A stretch of DNA of 62,831 nucleotides, taken from positions 1-62,831 of the forward strand of contig NW_026516392.1 in NCBI RefSeq assembly GCF_025602895.1, in the 5' to 3' direction. Source of the DNA: Polychytrium aggregatum (lineage: Eukaryota; Chytridiomycota; Chytridiomycetes; Polychytriales). The notes beneath the pieces are model-generated. The model did no database searches, was not told the origin of the DNA, and saw only the letters and a list, made by a program, of their open reading frames with translations. Below, piece after piece: positions 17,691 to 31,436 of the stretch (positions within the stretch are counted from its first letter, which is position 1; every line of letters starts with the position of its first letter). The position numbers were made by a program, and so were the translations under genes.

Positions 17691-20600
17691 ATGCCCGAGT
17701 CTACTTTGGCTGCCAAGCGCAGGTCGATGGCACCATCGGTCCATCGCAAGCGCTTCTCTGTCTTCAGCAGCTTTGCAGTCCCTGGCTTCGCCACCCTTCA
17801 AACCATTCTCACCACCCCTCCGCCTCCCAACTCCAAGTCCCTCGGCGAGTTTGTCGAAGCCTCTCTTGGTGATCTAAGCTTTCACACCATGCTCGATCTA
17901 CTCTCCGACGATCCCACCCCGGTCTTTGTCTCGCCGTCGCCTGGTGCCGACTCGGACGAAACGCTGAACGAGAGTACTGTCTCCACGCTATCCCATGCGT
18001 CCCTCAAAGCCTTTGTCGAGTCGTGGGACTTTGCCGAGTCATTTGGCCTGCATCCCAACGATCGGGTTGCCGTCATCCTGCCGGACGGCCCCACTCTAGG
18101 TGTCTGTCTTGTTACCGTCATGGCCAGCTGCGCCGTGGTGCCCATCAACTTCCATCTGACCAACGAGGAGATCTGCACCGAGCTGGTGCGTCTCGGCGCC
18201 AAATCTGTGATCATGACTGCCGCACGCGCAGAAGATGTACGTATCTGTTCAATCCAGTCCAATCCAATCCAATCCAATCCGGCTCAAGCCCGATCCCCAT
18301 CATCGCCTGGCTGCGCGGGGGTGGGCAGTTCTTCAGATATCAGCATCGACATTGGCATCGATATTGGCAGCGACATTGATGTCGATGGCGCCCCCTCTGT
18401 GTGATCGCTTGCCGTCCTTTCGGACTGGCTTGCACGGATCCCACTTGCTCGTAGCCATGCACTAACAGCCCCCCCTTCTGGCTACGGCTTGTTCCGCTCC
18501 CAGACAAAATTCACAGACCAGCTCTACTGGAACAGAATCAGCATCCTCATCCTCCGACCAGACCGTGTGCGCTGCGGGCTGTTCTCTCTGGCCAAATTCG
18601 ATGCCGATAGTTCAGACGAAGCGGAAACCCCCGTAGTAAGTGCCTGTTTGGTCACCACCATCCTGCGCATCGAATGTGTCTTTCGGCTACCACAAATTCA
18701 TCGCTCCTGCTAACGCCTGGCGCTCGATCTCGGCATCCGCAGCGCATCGACATTTCTGAACACTACCCCCAGTCTGCTCCCAAGCGCAAAGTCCACCGCA
18801 CCCATCCCAACGACTGTGCCATGATTCTGGCCACATCTGGTACCAGCGGCAAGAAAAAGACGGTCCCGTACACCCTCAAGACCCTCGTAATCGGCGCCAT
18901 TTGCGTGGCGAAATCCTGGGGCTTGACGGTATGTGCTCCTCCGTCTTCATTTACCGGACGAGGTTTATCGCCCCATCGGCTCCTCCCCCCAGCAATGCAC
19001 CACCCATGCACATTCTCTCCGGCTGCGGCTGTTGCCCCTCATTGTTCTGATGGCGGCGGTGTTTCTAGCGACTAATCCGACTGCTGCACATTCCCCCGCA
19101 ATAGAAATTCGATGTCAACCTCAACATGATGCCTCTCTACCATGTCGGTGGCATCGTCCGCAACCTCCTCGCTCCGGTCCTCAGCGGCGGAGCAGTTGTG
19201 TTGACCAAGGGCTTCGACACTGTCGTGTTCTGGGATCTGATCCAGACGAGCAGCGTCCACCCGACTTGGTACTATGCCGTGCCGACGATGCACCAGGCCA
19301 TCCTGCAAGAAGGACGCAGCCGCGGCGTCGATCAGGAGGCCATTGGCATCCGCATGATCGCCAATGCTGGTGGTGGCTTACTGCCGTCTCTTGCTGTGGA
19401 GCTGCGTGACTTTTTCAAAGGTGCAATCGTTCTTCCCTCATACGGCATGACCGAGTGCATGCCGATTGCCACTCCACCGCAAGACTACACCCTGAACAGA
19501 CCCGGTACCTCCGGCATATCCGTGGGTAAGTGCCTGCGACTTGGCTCGATGACTCCACGTCCGACGTCTGCATGACCATCCAGGTCTTGATGTTCACGTC
19601 GCCGATCCAATCCTCTGTCCTCTCCCGCTCCTGCAGGTCCCGAGATTTGCATCATGGACGACAGCCACCGAGCCTGTCTGACCGGAGTCATCGGAAATAT
19701 CATGGTCCGTGGCCCTCCGCTGTTCAAAGGCTACGAGGGAGATGAAAAGGCCAATTCGTCGTCGTTCACAAAAGACGGTTTCTTCAACACGGGCGACCTC
19801 GGTTATCTTGATGCCGACGGATACCTTTGTAAGTATCCTCTAGAGCCCTTTCTCTTTGGCTTGTTCGGCTGCCCCTTATTGCATTGGAGTGTACTCTGGA
19901 CAGAGTTGCGGATTGTATCAGGAACTGTGTTTCTCGCGGTTGGCTCACGCCGGTGTGCTTTGCCTCGTCTGCAGACGTGACCGGACGCTCCAAAGAGGTC
20001 ATCAACCGTGGAGGCGAAATTGTCTCTCCTGCCGAAGTCGAGGACGCCGTCATCAAGCACCCCAAGATCGCCGAGACCATCGCATTTTCAGTGCCGCATG
20101 ACACTCTCCAGGAAACCATCGGCATGGTCATTGTTTCTGCCAACCCCAACTCGAGAGTCGACCTTCCCGAGCTACAGAAGTAAGATTGGGATCGGGTTTC
20201 TGCAGTGCACGGGTACAACTTTGCCATGAAGTGGCCACCAGACTGACACACTCCGTCCTGCTCACAGCTTTGTCTCCAAGTCTCTGCATCCATCCAAATG
20301 GCCGCAGCTACTTGTGTATATGAATCAGCTACCCAAAAACCAAAACAACAAGCCGCTCCGCATCAACCTCGCCACCCGCTTTGATCTCAAGGAGATTAGT
20401 GACTCAATTCCTCCCTCTCAGCGACTGTTTTCTGCCATCGCACCGCCCACATCGTCGTCCATCAAGGATCCGATCGAGTGCACCGCGGTTCATTCGTCTC
20501 CTGATACCTCCGTGCGCGAGCTGCTTGCCCACCCGTTTGTTGCCGAGGCAACCACAATCGTCAACGCCCGTGGCGATCTCGTCAGCTATGTCAAGTACCA

Positions 20601-23600
20601 CTACACTCTGCGCGATGGAGATCCGCAAAAGCTGGCCCTGCTCGACGAGCTCCAGTCGTACCTCAAGTCGCATCCGCGCGTCCACGCCTACGATGTCCCC
20701 AAGAAGATTCGTGAGGTTGCAGAGTTCCAGAAGCGGCGGACCGAGAGAGGATGGGAGATCGACACGGACATTTTGGTCTCCCAGGAAAAGCTCGAAGGCA
20801 TCGATATGGACTCGCTCGATCGCTTCCAGAGAGAGGTTTGCGAGATCTTCAAGGAGGTGTTGGAGATTGACGCCATCTCGAGCGTCGACGACGACTTTTT
20901 CGAGCTGGGCGGGTCGTCTCTGAAGGCTGGCCGAGTCGTCGGACTGATCAGGTTAGTGCTCGCTGACTCTGTGCCTTAGCCCCGTGGTATGGACAGGGAC
21001 TGCACCATACTTTGCACCGCCCTACTATCGGCGAACCTCGGTATTCTCTGATCTCGGGCTGATCAGTGACTGATGTCTGACGCTTGTTGTATGACTCCTT
21101 TTGCAGGAAACACTTTGATGTCAGCATCCCGGCGATGCTGCTCTTCCAGCATCGAACCATCGCAAGTCTTGCCGAAGTCGTGCGCCAAAAGTCCTCTGGC
21201 CAAGCGGATCAGCCTGGCGGCAAGAAGAAGCGCAAGGGCGGCGAAGAAAAGCGTCCTCAAGGCCGGCCCTCGACCTCCTTCGCAGCACTGGCTCTCCAGC
21301 TCCTTCCCCTCACTGTCTTCCGGCCCTTGCAGAAGGCTTCCATCTGGATCACCTTTGCATACTTCCTGATGCTGCTGGACCTGATCCTCGATACGGTCCT
21401 GGGCCAGTACGGCGTCAATACTCAGTCAAGTGTGATGACGGATCCATCTGGCCAGCTGTTTGTCAGCGAGCCCGCATGGAAACCCTACTCGCGGATGACC
21501 ATCTTGGTCATAGCGGTAGCCACTTCCCACGCTGTTTGGTGGATCATTTCTCCCTTTGCGGCCATTGCATTCAAGTGGATTGTCATTGGAAAGTACCAGC
21601 CTGGAAAGTAAGTATGCTCTCGCCGCCACTTCAATCCTTGGCTTAGCCGCATTGGGCTTCCCGCCGCTTCCAGCCATCCGCGGCTTTCTCACCATTCTCT
21701 CTCTCTGTCTCTGTCTGTCTCTCCCACAGATATCCTCTCTGGAGCTCATACTATCTCCGCTGGTGGCTTGTCGACCAATTCACCCGCATCTGTGGCCGTG
21801 GTTTCTTTGGAGCGAGCTCGGCCGGACTTGTGCGCTACTACCGTTGGATGGGAGCCAAGATTGGCCAGAACGTTTGCATCGACCCGGCCACGCGCCTGGG
21901 CGAGTTCGACTTGATTGAGATCGGCAACAACTGCGCCTTTGACCATTCCATCGTTCGCCCCTTCACCATGGAGACGGGAAGAATGGTTCTCAACTCGATC
22001 AAGATTGGTAGGTGCTCAGTTTGTCGTCGTCTGCCTTGTTCTTGGGGTGGGGACTGCCGTTGTTGCCAACCATTGTGTGTGGGATGCCATGCGATACAAG
22101 AGCGCATTATCATGGCTGGTGAGATTATGCTAACGAATCCGCTCCGTCGATTAGGGAGCGATTGCGTCATCAACATCAAAACCGTGGTTGCCCCTGGACA
22201 CATTATCCCCAAGAACCACGTCATGCCCCCGCTCAGCTCCTCATACGAGCTCGGCGACGCATCCGCCTCCTACGAAGGGCTCTGCCGGACCCGCTCCAAC
22301 CACACGCCCGACATCCTGTGGAAGATGCTCCTCGGCTGGCCTCTACTGCTAATCATCGAGCTGATCTCGATGGTTCCGTGGCTCTGTGTGCTCTACTTGC
22401 TGATCCAGCAGCCCTTCTTTGCCCAGAGCGGGCCCAACACCACGCGCCTGAGCCAGCTGCTGCACTACTTTTCGAACCCCGTCCGGATCGGCTACCATTT
22501 CTTGGTTTTGATCACCCGGAATCAGATCTCGCCGTTTGTGCGGCTCTTTATGAGCATATTGGTCAAGAGGCTCATCATCGGCAAGTTCCGCCCCGGCCGC
22601 ATCGACAGCACGTCCTACAATCTCTTCCGCCACTGGTTTATGAAGAAGGTCTTTGGCGACGGATCGCTCTGCGGCGTCTACCAGCTCATCGGACGCCACT
22701 ACGAGCTCACCAGCATGATCTATCGTGCACTCGGCGCCAAAATCGGCTATCGCATCTACTGGCCCGGAACGCCGCTCCTGCTGTACGAGTTTGACCTCTT
22801 CCATGTCGGGCATGATGTCGTCTTTGGATCCAGAAGCCACATCTTGATCACCAATGCGCACGAGTCGCAGCCCATCTCGATCGACGATGGTGCCATGGTG
22901 GCAGACCGCTGCGTGCTGCTGCCTGGCACCCAAGTCGGCCGTGAGTGCGTGCTCGGCTCGGGCGCACTCACCGAGGCCGGCTTTGAGTATCCCCCCGGCT
23001 CAGTGTGGATCGGCTCGCAGGGCGGCCGAGCTGTTCTGTGGGACAGCAGCTCGCAGAGCTACAACCCCGACTCGAGCACCCTGACCCCCTTCGGCAAGGC
23101 CTTTTACTACAAGGAAGCCGAGTTCAATGTCCTCCCGCTCTGGTTCTGCGTGCTGTACATTTTCGTCTTCAAGGCCATCGCCACAACGTATTGGGCATGT
23201 GTGGTTACCGGCTCCATCGTGCTGTCGAGCTGGATCAGTACGCTGGCTGCCGAGCAACTCGGATACTACAGCGATGCCTATGCAATCCTGCTCGTGGCCG
23301 CGCTTGTCCTTGGCATCTTCAGCGTCCTGTCCTTTGGGGCTCTGTGCATCGAAGTGGCAGCCAAATGGATCGTCTTTGGCCGCCGCAAGCCCGGACGATA
23401 CGACTGGGACACCTCATCCTACTGCCAGCGGTGGCAAGTGGCCATCGCAGTCCACGCCATCGGCGACGACATTGTCGAGTACATCCGCGGCTCTTGGTAC
23501 ATTGTTGCCTACTTCCGGGCCATGGGATGCAAGATTGGTCGACGGGTATGCCTGTACCCCACCGGCGGCGATCCCATGATGACCGAGCCCGACCTGGTGC

Positions 23601-24148
23601 GCATCGGCGACGACGTCTGTATCGACATTGCCAGTGTCGTCTGCCACATCAACAGCCGCGGACGGTTCTCCCTCAACCCACTGGTGATCGGAAGCGGTAG
23701 CGTCCTGCGAACCGAGACCCGTCTGCTCTCCGGCGCCGAGATGGAAAACGATGTGACGCTGCTGGAGCACACACTTGTTGTGAGCGGCGAGATTGTCGAA
23801 GAGCACACCCTGTGGCAGGGATGGCCGGCTTCGCCCTATGTCGAGCCGACCCAGCCGAGCGACAAGGAGCCCACCGTGACGATCAAGGTCGAAAGCGATG
23901 TCAGCGTCGAGATCGATGTCGAGACCGATGTCGAGACTGATGTCGAAACCAGTGTCGAAGGCGGCCGCCACCATCTGGCTCCTCCCTCGCAAGCCTGGAG
24001 AACACCCGGCTCCCGCGTCTCGGCCTTTGCCGAGGGCGACTTCCGCGTCGATAGCACTTCGTTCCGACGATATGCCGATCACCGTCGCTCGGTCTGCAGT
24101 CGACGCTCGCGGATCATTTCATACTACGAGCCGCCTGTCCGCGAGTAA
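17691..24148 (+). CDS. NRPS-like synthetase, A-T-transmembrane/hexapeptide C-terminus (Pls-like)
   Basis: Ten exons (17691-18236, 18504-18635, 18743-18928, 19105-19525, 19637-19828, 19975-20179, 20268-20951, 21107-21607, 21730-22007, 22155-24148) join in phase to 1712 residues. Adenylation motifs: 'LATSGTSGKKK' (A3), 'YGMTE' (A5), 'TGDLGYLD' (A7), 'GRSKEVINRGGE' (A8) and Lys in 'PKNQNNKPLRI' (A10). The carrier motif is 'DDDFFELGGSSLKAGR' near residue 778. The C-terminal half alternates membrane helices with three left-handed beta-helix blocks ('MGAKIGQNVCIDP', 'LGAKIGYRIYWPG', 'MGCKIGRRVCLYP'). There is no condensation or thioesterase domain. This is the layout of epsilon-poly-lysine synthetase and the NRPS terminal-domain family. 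Substrate unknown; 'MMPLYHVGG' in the A domain also fits acyl-type ligases. Confidence 0.9.
18246..18283 (+). repeat. 'caatc' pentanucleotide repeat in NRPS-like intron 1
   Basis: Repeats of 'ccaat' type, about six copies, directly downstream of the first donor site. Confidence 0.8.
23889..23960 (+). repeat. coding repeat near the C-terminus of the NRPS-like protein
   Basis: A 12-nt repeat 'gatgtcgagacc' encodes an acidic tract of V-E-(I/T)-D steps, forming a charged tail after the last beta-helix. Confidence 0.85.
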
Positions 24149-24696
24149 ACGTAGCTGGGCCCTTCTCTGCTCCCCTCATCCCACATCCATGTTCGCTCAC
24201 AACGCCCATACCATTATCACCATCATCATATTTAGCACCACTCACCATCAGCAGCGCATCATCGCCATCGGCACCACCGGCAACATCAGCGCCATCATCC
24301 CCATTGCCACTTATTCTTATAGAAGGTCGTTCTATTTTCTTGTGCTTGACCCAAAGAGAGCACTCTTGAAGGATGCTCCTGACCATCATCTCCACACAAC
24401 AACCCTTCATTTCTCAATATAAAAAGTGCAGCGCAGTACTTGCATAGCATCCATAGTGAAACCCCGTGTCTGATTCTGCTGCTCGCGACCCGGTTTGAAT
24501 ATGCAACACCGCTGATGCCCGACGCAACGGCCGCACAACGCACACTGGATTGATTCAAAATCCACACAGTCGTCCATTCTTTTCTTGAAGGCACAAAATG
24601 AGAACAGGGCAGCAGTAGCAAAGCAAAGGCGGGCGGCAAGGGGTTGTATCGTCGAAACGCTCGCAGGGCAAGGCGAGGCCCGAGGACTCACGTCGC
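24149..24696. other. convergent 3' region (NRPS-like / transporter)
   Basis: 548 bp between two stop codons. AT-richer than the genes, with possible poly-A signals on both strands; no gene. Confidence 0.5.
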
Positions 24697-27600
24697 CTAG
24701 AGCCAGCTGTAGAGGAGGCCCAGGATGCCACAGACGCACCCCGTTGTGGCCATGGTGAGGGCACCGACATGCTTCCATGCGCCAATCTTGTTGCGCGAGC
24801 TTTGGAAGATGATGCGGTGATAGAATAGCGCGGGAATGATGTAGCAGACCAGCGTTCCGCCCGTGGCGCCAACAAAGGCGAGGACTTCGTCCAGGTAAAT
24901 CACCGACATGACCATGATGTAGGTCGTGCAGACAATGATCGTCGTCAGGACCACGGACCGGTCGTCACTGCGGTTCCAGGGGCCCAGGCCGATCATGTAG
25001 CGCAGGTACCAACGCACGGTCAGATATGTGCGCGTGTACGGGTCGACTTCAAGTAGAGCCGCGGCCAGGGTGGGTGGAGCCACAGCGACTGGGGTCATGG
25101 ATGGTGCCGGTGAGTCGATGCTGGTCCTCGAGCTCACCAACTGCGGCGCAATCAGGAGCGACTGCGTGTATCCCTCCGAGATGGAGGGCTCGCGTCGCAG
25201 AAAGTCGCCCGGCCCGATGTAGTAGCGGCACACGATCTTGTAGATGTTCAGGAGCGACAGACGGCATGGATGCACCTGAATCGGGTATGACAGGGCAGCC
25301 AATCCGGCAAACGCCAAGCGTGCCACGGACATCGGCCAGCTTGGCGGGACTTGATGGTTGGACGGAGGCAGGAGGAAGTTGAAATGGAATGCAGAGCATC
25401 AAAGGATGCCGCCATTTCGGCACCAGATGATTCAAATCAGTGCGAGGATCAATCGGGAAGCCGATGCCCGGATCGCATGTGTTAGTTTTTAGTGGTTGCC
25501 GTCCCGGTTCCAGACGACCGAGTGTTGTGGTTCGATTTGCAGAGCCCAATGGAGGCATGAGAAGCAAAGCAGCGTCAGAGAAGCGAGTAAGCACCATGGA
25601 GAATACAGCCAGAATAGACTGTCTACCCACTCGCCTCGCACATGGAAGGACCCAAGACCCGACTCGGACCGATCGATCCGTGGAATCTCCGTGACTTTAG
25701 GCGACCGCGGCGGCAGCTGGAACCGTACTTACAACTGCCATGGATTCCAAATAGTGTGCGACGCAAACACGGATCAATGGACAGAGCATAAGTGGACAAT
25801 ATCACTGCACCAAGGCTATCAGAGGGAGCGGCCTCTTGCCGCGCGACCACTTGTCAGATTGCAGCAAGACATGTTCGCGCACACTGCGACACTCACTTGT
25901 TGATGATGTTGCCGTCACAAGCCGCGCCAAAGGTATAGTACCCCGCCAGACCGACAATCAGATAAATTGCGGCTGTGGCGATAACGGCCGAGTCGATAAC
26001 ACGACCAATGTACTTTGCTTTGGACTCTTTGAGCTCGCCAAAGATCGAAAACAGCTGATCATCGCCGGAAGGCGTTAGCAGACACACGGGCATGCTGCTG
26101 TCAAGGACCCACCTCTGCTGAGTCGCAGAAAACACCAGAGACGCGGACGATTCGTTTGTGCCGGCCGCCGCCCACGGCTACTTACGTTTTGCTGGCAAGT
26201 AAAGGCAAAAACAAAGATGGGCAGAACCTCGAGCCACCGTTCTGAAAACAGAAACAGCGGCAGGGGCTCGCGGGCTGTATGGTCGGACGTGGGTGTGTCG
26301 TCGTCGGGCTTTCTTCCTATCGTGAACGAGGCCCATAGCACCACCGCGGCGAGGTACAGGGCAAAGCCCAGACAAGTTGTCGAGAACCAGGAGATATCGT
26401 CGATTGTGAATTGCATCGAGAGCGGAACGAGGACAAACAGGAATGCTATGAATGATTTTCAACATCGCCGACGTCGTTGAATCGGCAGGCCGCAGTTGAA
26501 TACAGGAAAGGAAAAGAACGAGTGAGCTTCGATGCCACAGTCGGTATTGCTGTCCGGCTCAGAAGAATCTTTGGTGTCTGGGCAGAATCCCCCCCCCAAG
26601 TCTGTTTGGCCACAGCCGACGCAGCAATACTTTTGACGAAGACGCTCGTTCGGCATGCGGACACCTACCAATCATCCAGAATTGACGGCTCAGCAGAATC
26701 CGGATCCAGAACGCATGGGGCTCGCCCATGGACAGAGACAGCATGCCCATGCTCGGGTCGACAGAGTCAATCCCCAGGATATCGGCGATAAATCGAGGCA
26801 TGACATCGCCGATGGCAACAATGTAACTACTCGCCATGCCCATGCAGCTGACAGCCACAATCAGATCGACGACGATGCGACCAAACTTGGATCGGATGGT
26901 GAGCGCGGCGAGGGAGCCGTAGCTGGGCTCCTGGAGAGGATGCGGTCCGTGCGCAAGGCGTGCTGACGAGATGAGCAGACGGAGAGAGAACCAGGTTGCC
27001 GCTGCCGATATCACTACCAGCAGAGTTCCGCCGAGCAATCCGACGGCGGCAAAGGCATAGGCCATACTGGGATGGCGCCGCGATGTCAAACGAATGGCCA
27101 GTGAGTGGTTGATCAAGGCAGCAGCCAGCGGAAGCGCACGGATCACCGACGCCATGATCCCCGGCCCGCCGCATCACCAGACTCACCTCAGCATGCCTGT
27201 GCCCATGATCGTGTTGATCAGGTTGATGACGGATCCCACGACCGCTGTTGTTTGTGGAGCATGTGGGTGTGCAGAACAGAGGACCAGAATTGAGCTCCTG
27301 ATGGCTGCTTCTCGACGCCGACGGGCTCCACACCGCAGCAGTGCGTACCAGAGAAGTTTTCGGGGTCGAAGATGCTCTCGGCGTGGAAAGCAATGGGCTG
27401 GCTGTCGCTCGAATCTCGGGATCGTTCTGCTTCGAGCAGCCGCTCACGCTCCAGCTCGTTTTGCCTCTCCAGATCCTCAAAGAACGACGTCCGGCTTTCG
27501 CTGTACCCGCTCTCCGATTCGACCGACAAGCCCAGGCTATCGTCAGAGAGGTGCATGAGATCTGCGGCCGACTCCTCCAGCGGCTCCGAAAAGAAAGACG

Positions 27601-27874
27601 ACTGTCGGTCTCGTCCCTTGCGCAGGGCCGCTTCGGCTGGGATTGTCTCGCCTTCATCGGTGATGAAGATGTGGGCGACGCCGTCGTCGGCGACGGATCG
27701 AGTCGACTCTTTCCGAGTCGGAGACAATTCGGCTGGTGTAGACGATTGAGGTCCGGTCAGACGTTGTATCAGCGCTCGGCGAGTACCGTTGGCGACGATG
27801 GCCGATGCACGGGGATTGAACAGCGACCGTGGAGAAGCGAGCGGAAGCGGAGGACCGACGTCCGTGCACACCAA
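24697..27874 (-). CDS. AAAP-family amino-acid transporter (vacuolar AVT/SLC38-like)
   Basis: Read on the minus strand over at least seven exons. A hydrophilic acidic N-terminus ('LERQNELERERLLEAERS') leads through one intron into 'AVVGSVINLINTIMGTGML', the diagnostic first membrane segment. This is followed by 'SMAYAFAAVGLLGG', 'VPLSMQFTIDDISWFS', 'FAFTCQQNLFSIFGELK' and 'GRVIDSAVIATAAIY'. About 11 hydrophobic segments are expected. The next-to-last intron is about 560 bp. Members move neutral amino acids across vacuolar or plasma membranes with protons. The 5' end is unresolved: the frame is open to 27874 without a clear ATG, so an upstream exon is possible. It is convergent with the NRPS-like gene. 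Confidence 0.83.
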
Positions 27875-28654
27875 CCCGCGACGGTACGGTACCTCGTTTG
27901 CAGCCTAAGACGTCATCGTGCTCTTCTTGGTTGAGGGTGTGCGACGACGCAAAGGTGGATTCAGAGGGCTGGTTGTCGATCGGGGGACGGGTGTGAGATG
28001 GTCTCTCCTCCCGGACCATGGGTTGGCAGTGCTTCGGTGGCCTTGACTACGGGGTTCGACAGAGGGGAAAGCGAGGCTTTGGAGGTCGATACGGGGCAGA
28101 TGCTCGAGACCGAATTGCGCTTGGATGGCGGAATGCGGGACGTCGCTGGTCGGCAGCGGTCGATGGCAGATGAGAGCCGAGACCAAACTCGCGGCCGGAT
28201 TGGTTTGCGACGGCTTGTGCTCGACACCGGATTGTGGGGGGAACAACAGAAGGGACCCTGCGCAGCCGGCGGCTCGACTCGCCGCGTCAATGTGCCCACG
28301 GACAATGCAGACCACCAGCCGTCGACTGCAGATCCGGCTGGAGCATGGCCATAGCGAGCCTGCCGATCGCCGCTCAGGATCCGGAGGGCACGGACATGAC
28401 AAACAGCACCGAGTCGTTGCAAACGCCGGCGGCCTGGGTCGAAAGCAGGAACGCATACTCTGGATGAGAGCAGCACGCAATCAGAGCAAGATGGCATCCT
28501 CGGCCAGCAATCAATCAAGCCACCGTCTCTCACACAGGAACAAGACCGGCAATCTGCTCCCATCTCGTCTTGGGGCGTTGGGCGGCAGCTTGAACGATCG
28601 GCCGGGACCTGACGGCATACCTATCGCGCAGATTGCACCCATCCCCTCGCCGCC
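27875..28654. promoter_or_regulatory. divergent upstream region (transporter / TPR protein)
   Basis: About 780 bp. It may contain the first exon of the transporter; no other gene is supported. Confidence 0.4.
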
Positions 28655-31436
28655 ATGTTTACCGATGACCTGTTTGCCGAGATCGACCAAATCATGGCTT
28701 CGGCCTCGGGCCAAATGTCCCATCTCACACCGATAGCGCATGGCTCGCCACCGCCGGTCCCGATGAGCGATACCGAGGATGAAGTTGGTGGCGGCCACAC
28801 CCGCCAGCCATCCGAGCTGCTCCAGCCCACCCACGAGCAGCTGGCAATTCTGCAAGGCCTCGGCATTGAATCCGGAGCGCCATGCGAGGCCAACCTGCAA
28901 ACGTCTGTCATCGAGAGTACCCACATGACAATACTCCATGGTCTTGGAGTCGATGTCGATGCCGGAGATGGGCAGCCCCCGGCCACCGCTACGCCAGCGG
29001 TTCCGGCTGGCTGGGATGGTGCTGGAGATTACGTGTTGACTCGTGCCCAACTCAACACCGCTGTAGCGATGGCTTGCCATGATGAAGACCCAGAGCCAAC
29101 CGACAACGGAGATATATCCTACGTGCCCGACCGCCTCTCGGAGTATTCGGGCGATATTGTGCTGCGACAAAGTCAACTCTCGAGAGTCGGGAGCGAGCGC
29201 CACGAGCCATCCGTTCCCACGACCGAACAATCGCCAGACCAAAAGCCACCAGAGCATTCCGATGGCAGCGGCGAAGACATATGCATCAAGACCAGCGCTA
29301 GTGCTCCTCCAAGTCGAGCGGAGCTCGCCGTCGGCACTTGGAAATGGACCGAGCAAGGTTGTCCAGAGCCATCGGCGGTGTCCTGCGAGGATCGCTTGGA
29401 TGACTCGGAGGATGGAATCGCACCATCAACCAGCACACTGCAAACCTCCATCGTCCCAAACAAGCCCATCGTGGCGCAAATCAATGGTGCTCCGACAGCT
29501 GCGTCAGATGAAGAAGGGTAGGGTATTAGCGGCACCCTGGCGGCGGCGACTGCAAACTCGGCTCTCCGTGAGATGGCTTCAGCTTGTGGTTTGCAGATTG
29601 GACTTGTTTCGGTCGTTGCCCAACATTCTTACCCTTCCTTGTCACAGCTCGGATATGCGTTCGGATGCGAGAAGCATGGACCGCGTCGAGCAAGATATCT
29701 TTGCCCAGATCTCGAGCATCAAGGAGCAGCTGCAGGATGACAGCGAGCTCCTCGATACCCAGACCCAGACGCTGTCGAGCCGGGTCCTGGAGCTCGCCTA
29801 TCCTGCAGCATACGAGCGGGCGGTGGGGCCCATCAAGGCCCGTATGATTCATAACCAGGTCAAGTGCTGTGCGCTTTGCAAGCTACTCTATGGAATCGAT
29901 GCTACCCAGACAACCAAGGAGGGTCTTGCGCTTGCCCAGCTCTATTTGGACCAGGGGCTTGTCGAGCAAGCCGCCAGCCACCTGTCTCAGATCAAGGGGA
30001 CCTGGCGACAGATCCGATTCAGATATGCCCACGGATGGCAGGACGGCACGTCATCGGGAAGTTGTCCCTCTGTGTCCCTGACTGCAACACTACTGCGGAT
30101 AGAGGCCGAGCTGGAACTCTCGAAGCGCAAGTGAGTCCATCGCGGCAGTGCCGGCGAGATCTTGGGTCGCCTGTCGTCCAGTGACGAATCGCTTCTGATC
30201 CAATCGGCTGCCGGCTGGTTTCCCATCACAGTATCGAGGCAGCCCGCAAATGTCTGGATCGAGCAGAGCAGCTTTATCCAAGTCCAAGGTCATGGGAGCT
30301 CTATGCCCGATCGTTCTGCACATCCTCGGGCGATCCGTGGGAGTCCATACGCTGGTATACCAAGGTAGTCCTTGTCTCGGCGGCGAAACCGTGTGGGGGC
30401 AGACCGGTTTATGCATTCCCTGACTCGATTACTCCCCAACGCCAGGTTCTCGAGAAAGAAAGTCGAGATGGAAACATCCGGGAGGAAATACGCATCCACA
30501 AGATGCTCGGCGTGGTAAATACAAGCTTGCGAGCCACCTGTGGTAGTGTGCTGCTGTCGGAATGCTGGTCAGGGCCTGAGTCGTCTGTGCCGTCCGAACC
30601 GTTTGCGCCGCCAGATCTACCTCGATAGGACCGATGTCGAGGGCCAAGCGGCGGCAGAGACGCATTTCCAGACGGCGCTGGCGCTGACCAGCAGCCGCTT
30701 TGGCCCGGAGAGCGACGCAACGCATCGGCTCGAGCTCGACATTGCCCATGCCTGCTTGCAAAAGGGGGCGCTACAGTTCGGCATGGCCCCGGCGCTCAAG
30801 CTGGCAGCCTTCTTGGACGAACATCTGACTCAAGGCCATGATGCCAACGTGTCCTGGCGGTTTGTCAAGGTAACTTGGCCCTGTTACCACAAGGCGGCAT
30901 CGACTCAGCGCAGCCTGACTCTGAGTTGCTTCGTTCCGCAGGATATGACTTGGCAATACCACATGGAAATCGGCGACTTTGGCCAAGCCCGGCGGATTGT
31001 CAGTGAGATACGCCGCAAACAAACCCTGGCGATGCCACACATTGCCGCTCTCGTCGACAAACGGCGCGAAACCGAGCTGGACTTGATGGAGGCCATGGCG
31101 CTGAGCAGAGGCGGGTATGAAAGGAGTGCCTTGAAGATCCTTGCCAAGGTAAGATTGGTCGACTCGGGCTTCAGTCCGTGCGCATGGCTCTTGTATCCTG
31201 ACGAGCATTCCATGATCCAGGTCGACTCGAGGGTCATTTTGAAGAGCCAAAAACTTCGAGCGAGACTCAAAATGGTACTGGCTTCAATCACAGAGCAGGC
31301 GCTGGTGGCATTCATGCTCCGCTCCAAGCCCGAGCTGCTGTCGTGCTGCGGAGTTACGCAGCCATCGACTGCCTCTCCAGCATGGAACAAGTACAGCCAG
31401 CCTGTGCGCGAGTTGCGGCGGCCATCTGAAATATAG
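28655..31436 (+). CDS. TPR-like protein, possibly TTC23-related
   Basis: Exon 1 (28655-29517) encodes about 288 residues of disordered acidic sequence with a repeated 'LRQSQL/LTRAQL' motif. Exons 29648-30130 and 30232-30364 join in phase; later exons run to the stop at 31436, with the join around 30530-30620 uncertain. The helical repeats include 'ALCKLLYGIDATQTTKEGLALAQLY', 'AARKCLDRAEQLYPSP' and 'ETHFQTALALTSSRFGPES', typical tetratricopeptide A/B helices. The 'ALCKLLYG...LAQLYLDQG' step resembles TTC23/TTC23L, ciliary proteins, which would suit a flagellate fungus. This assignment is tentative. Divergent from the amino-acid transporter. Confidence 0.7.
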
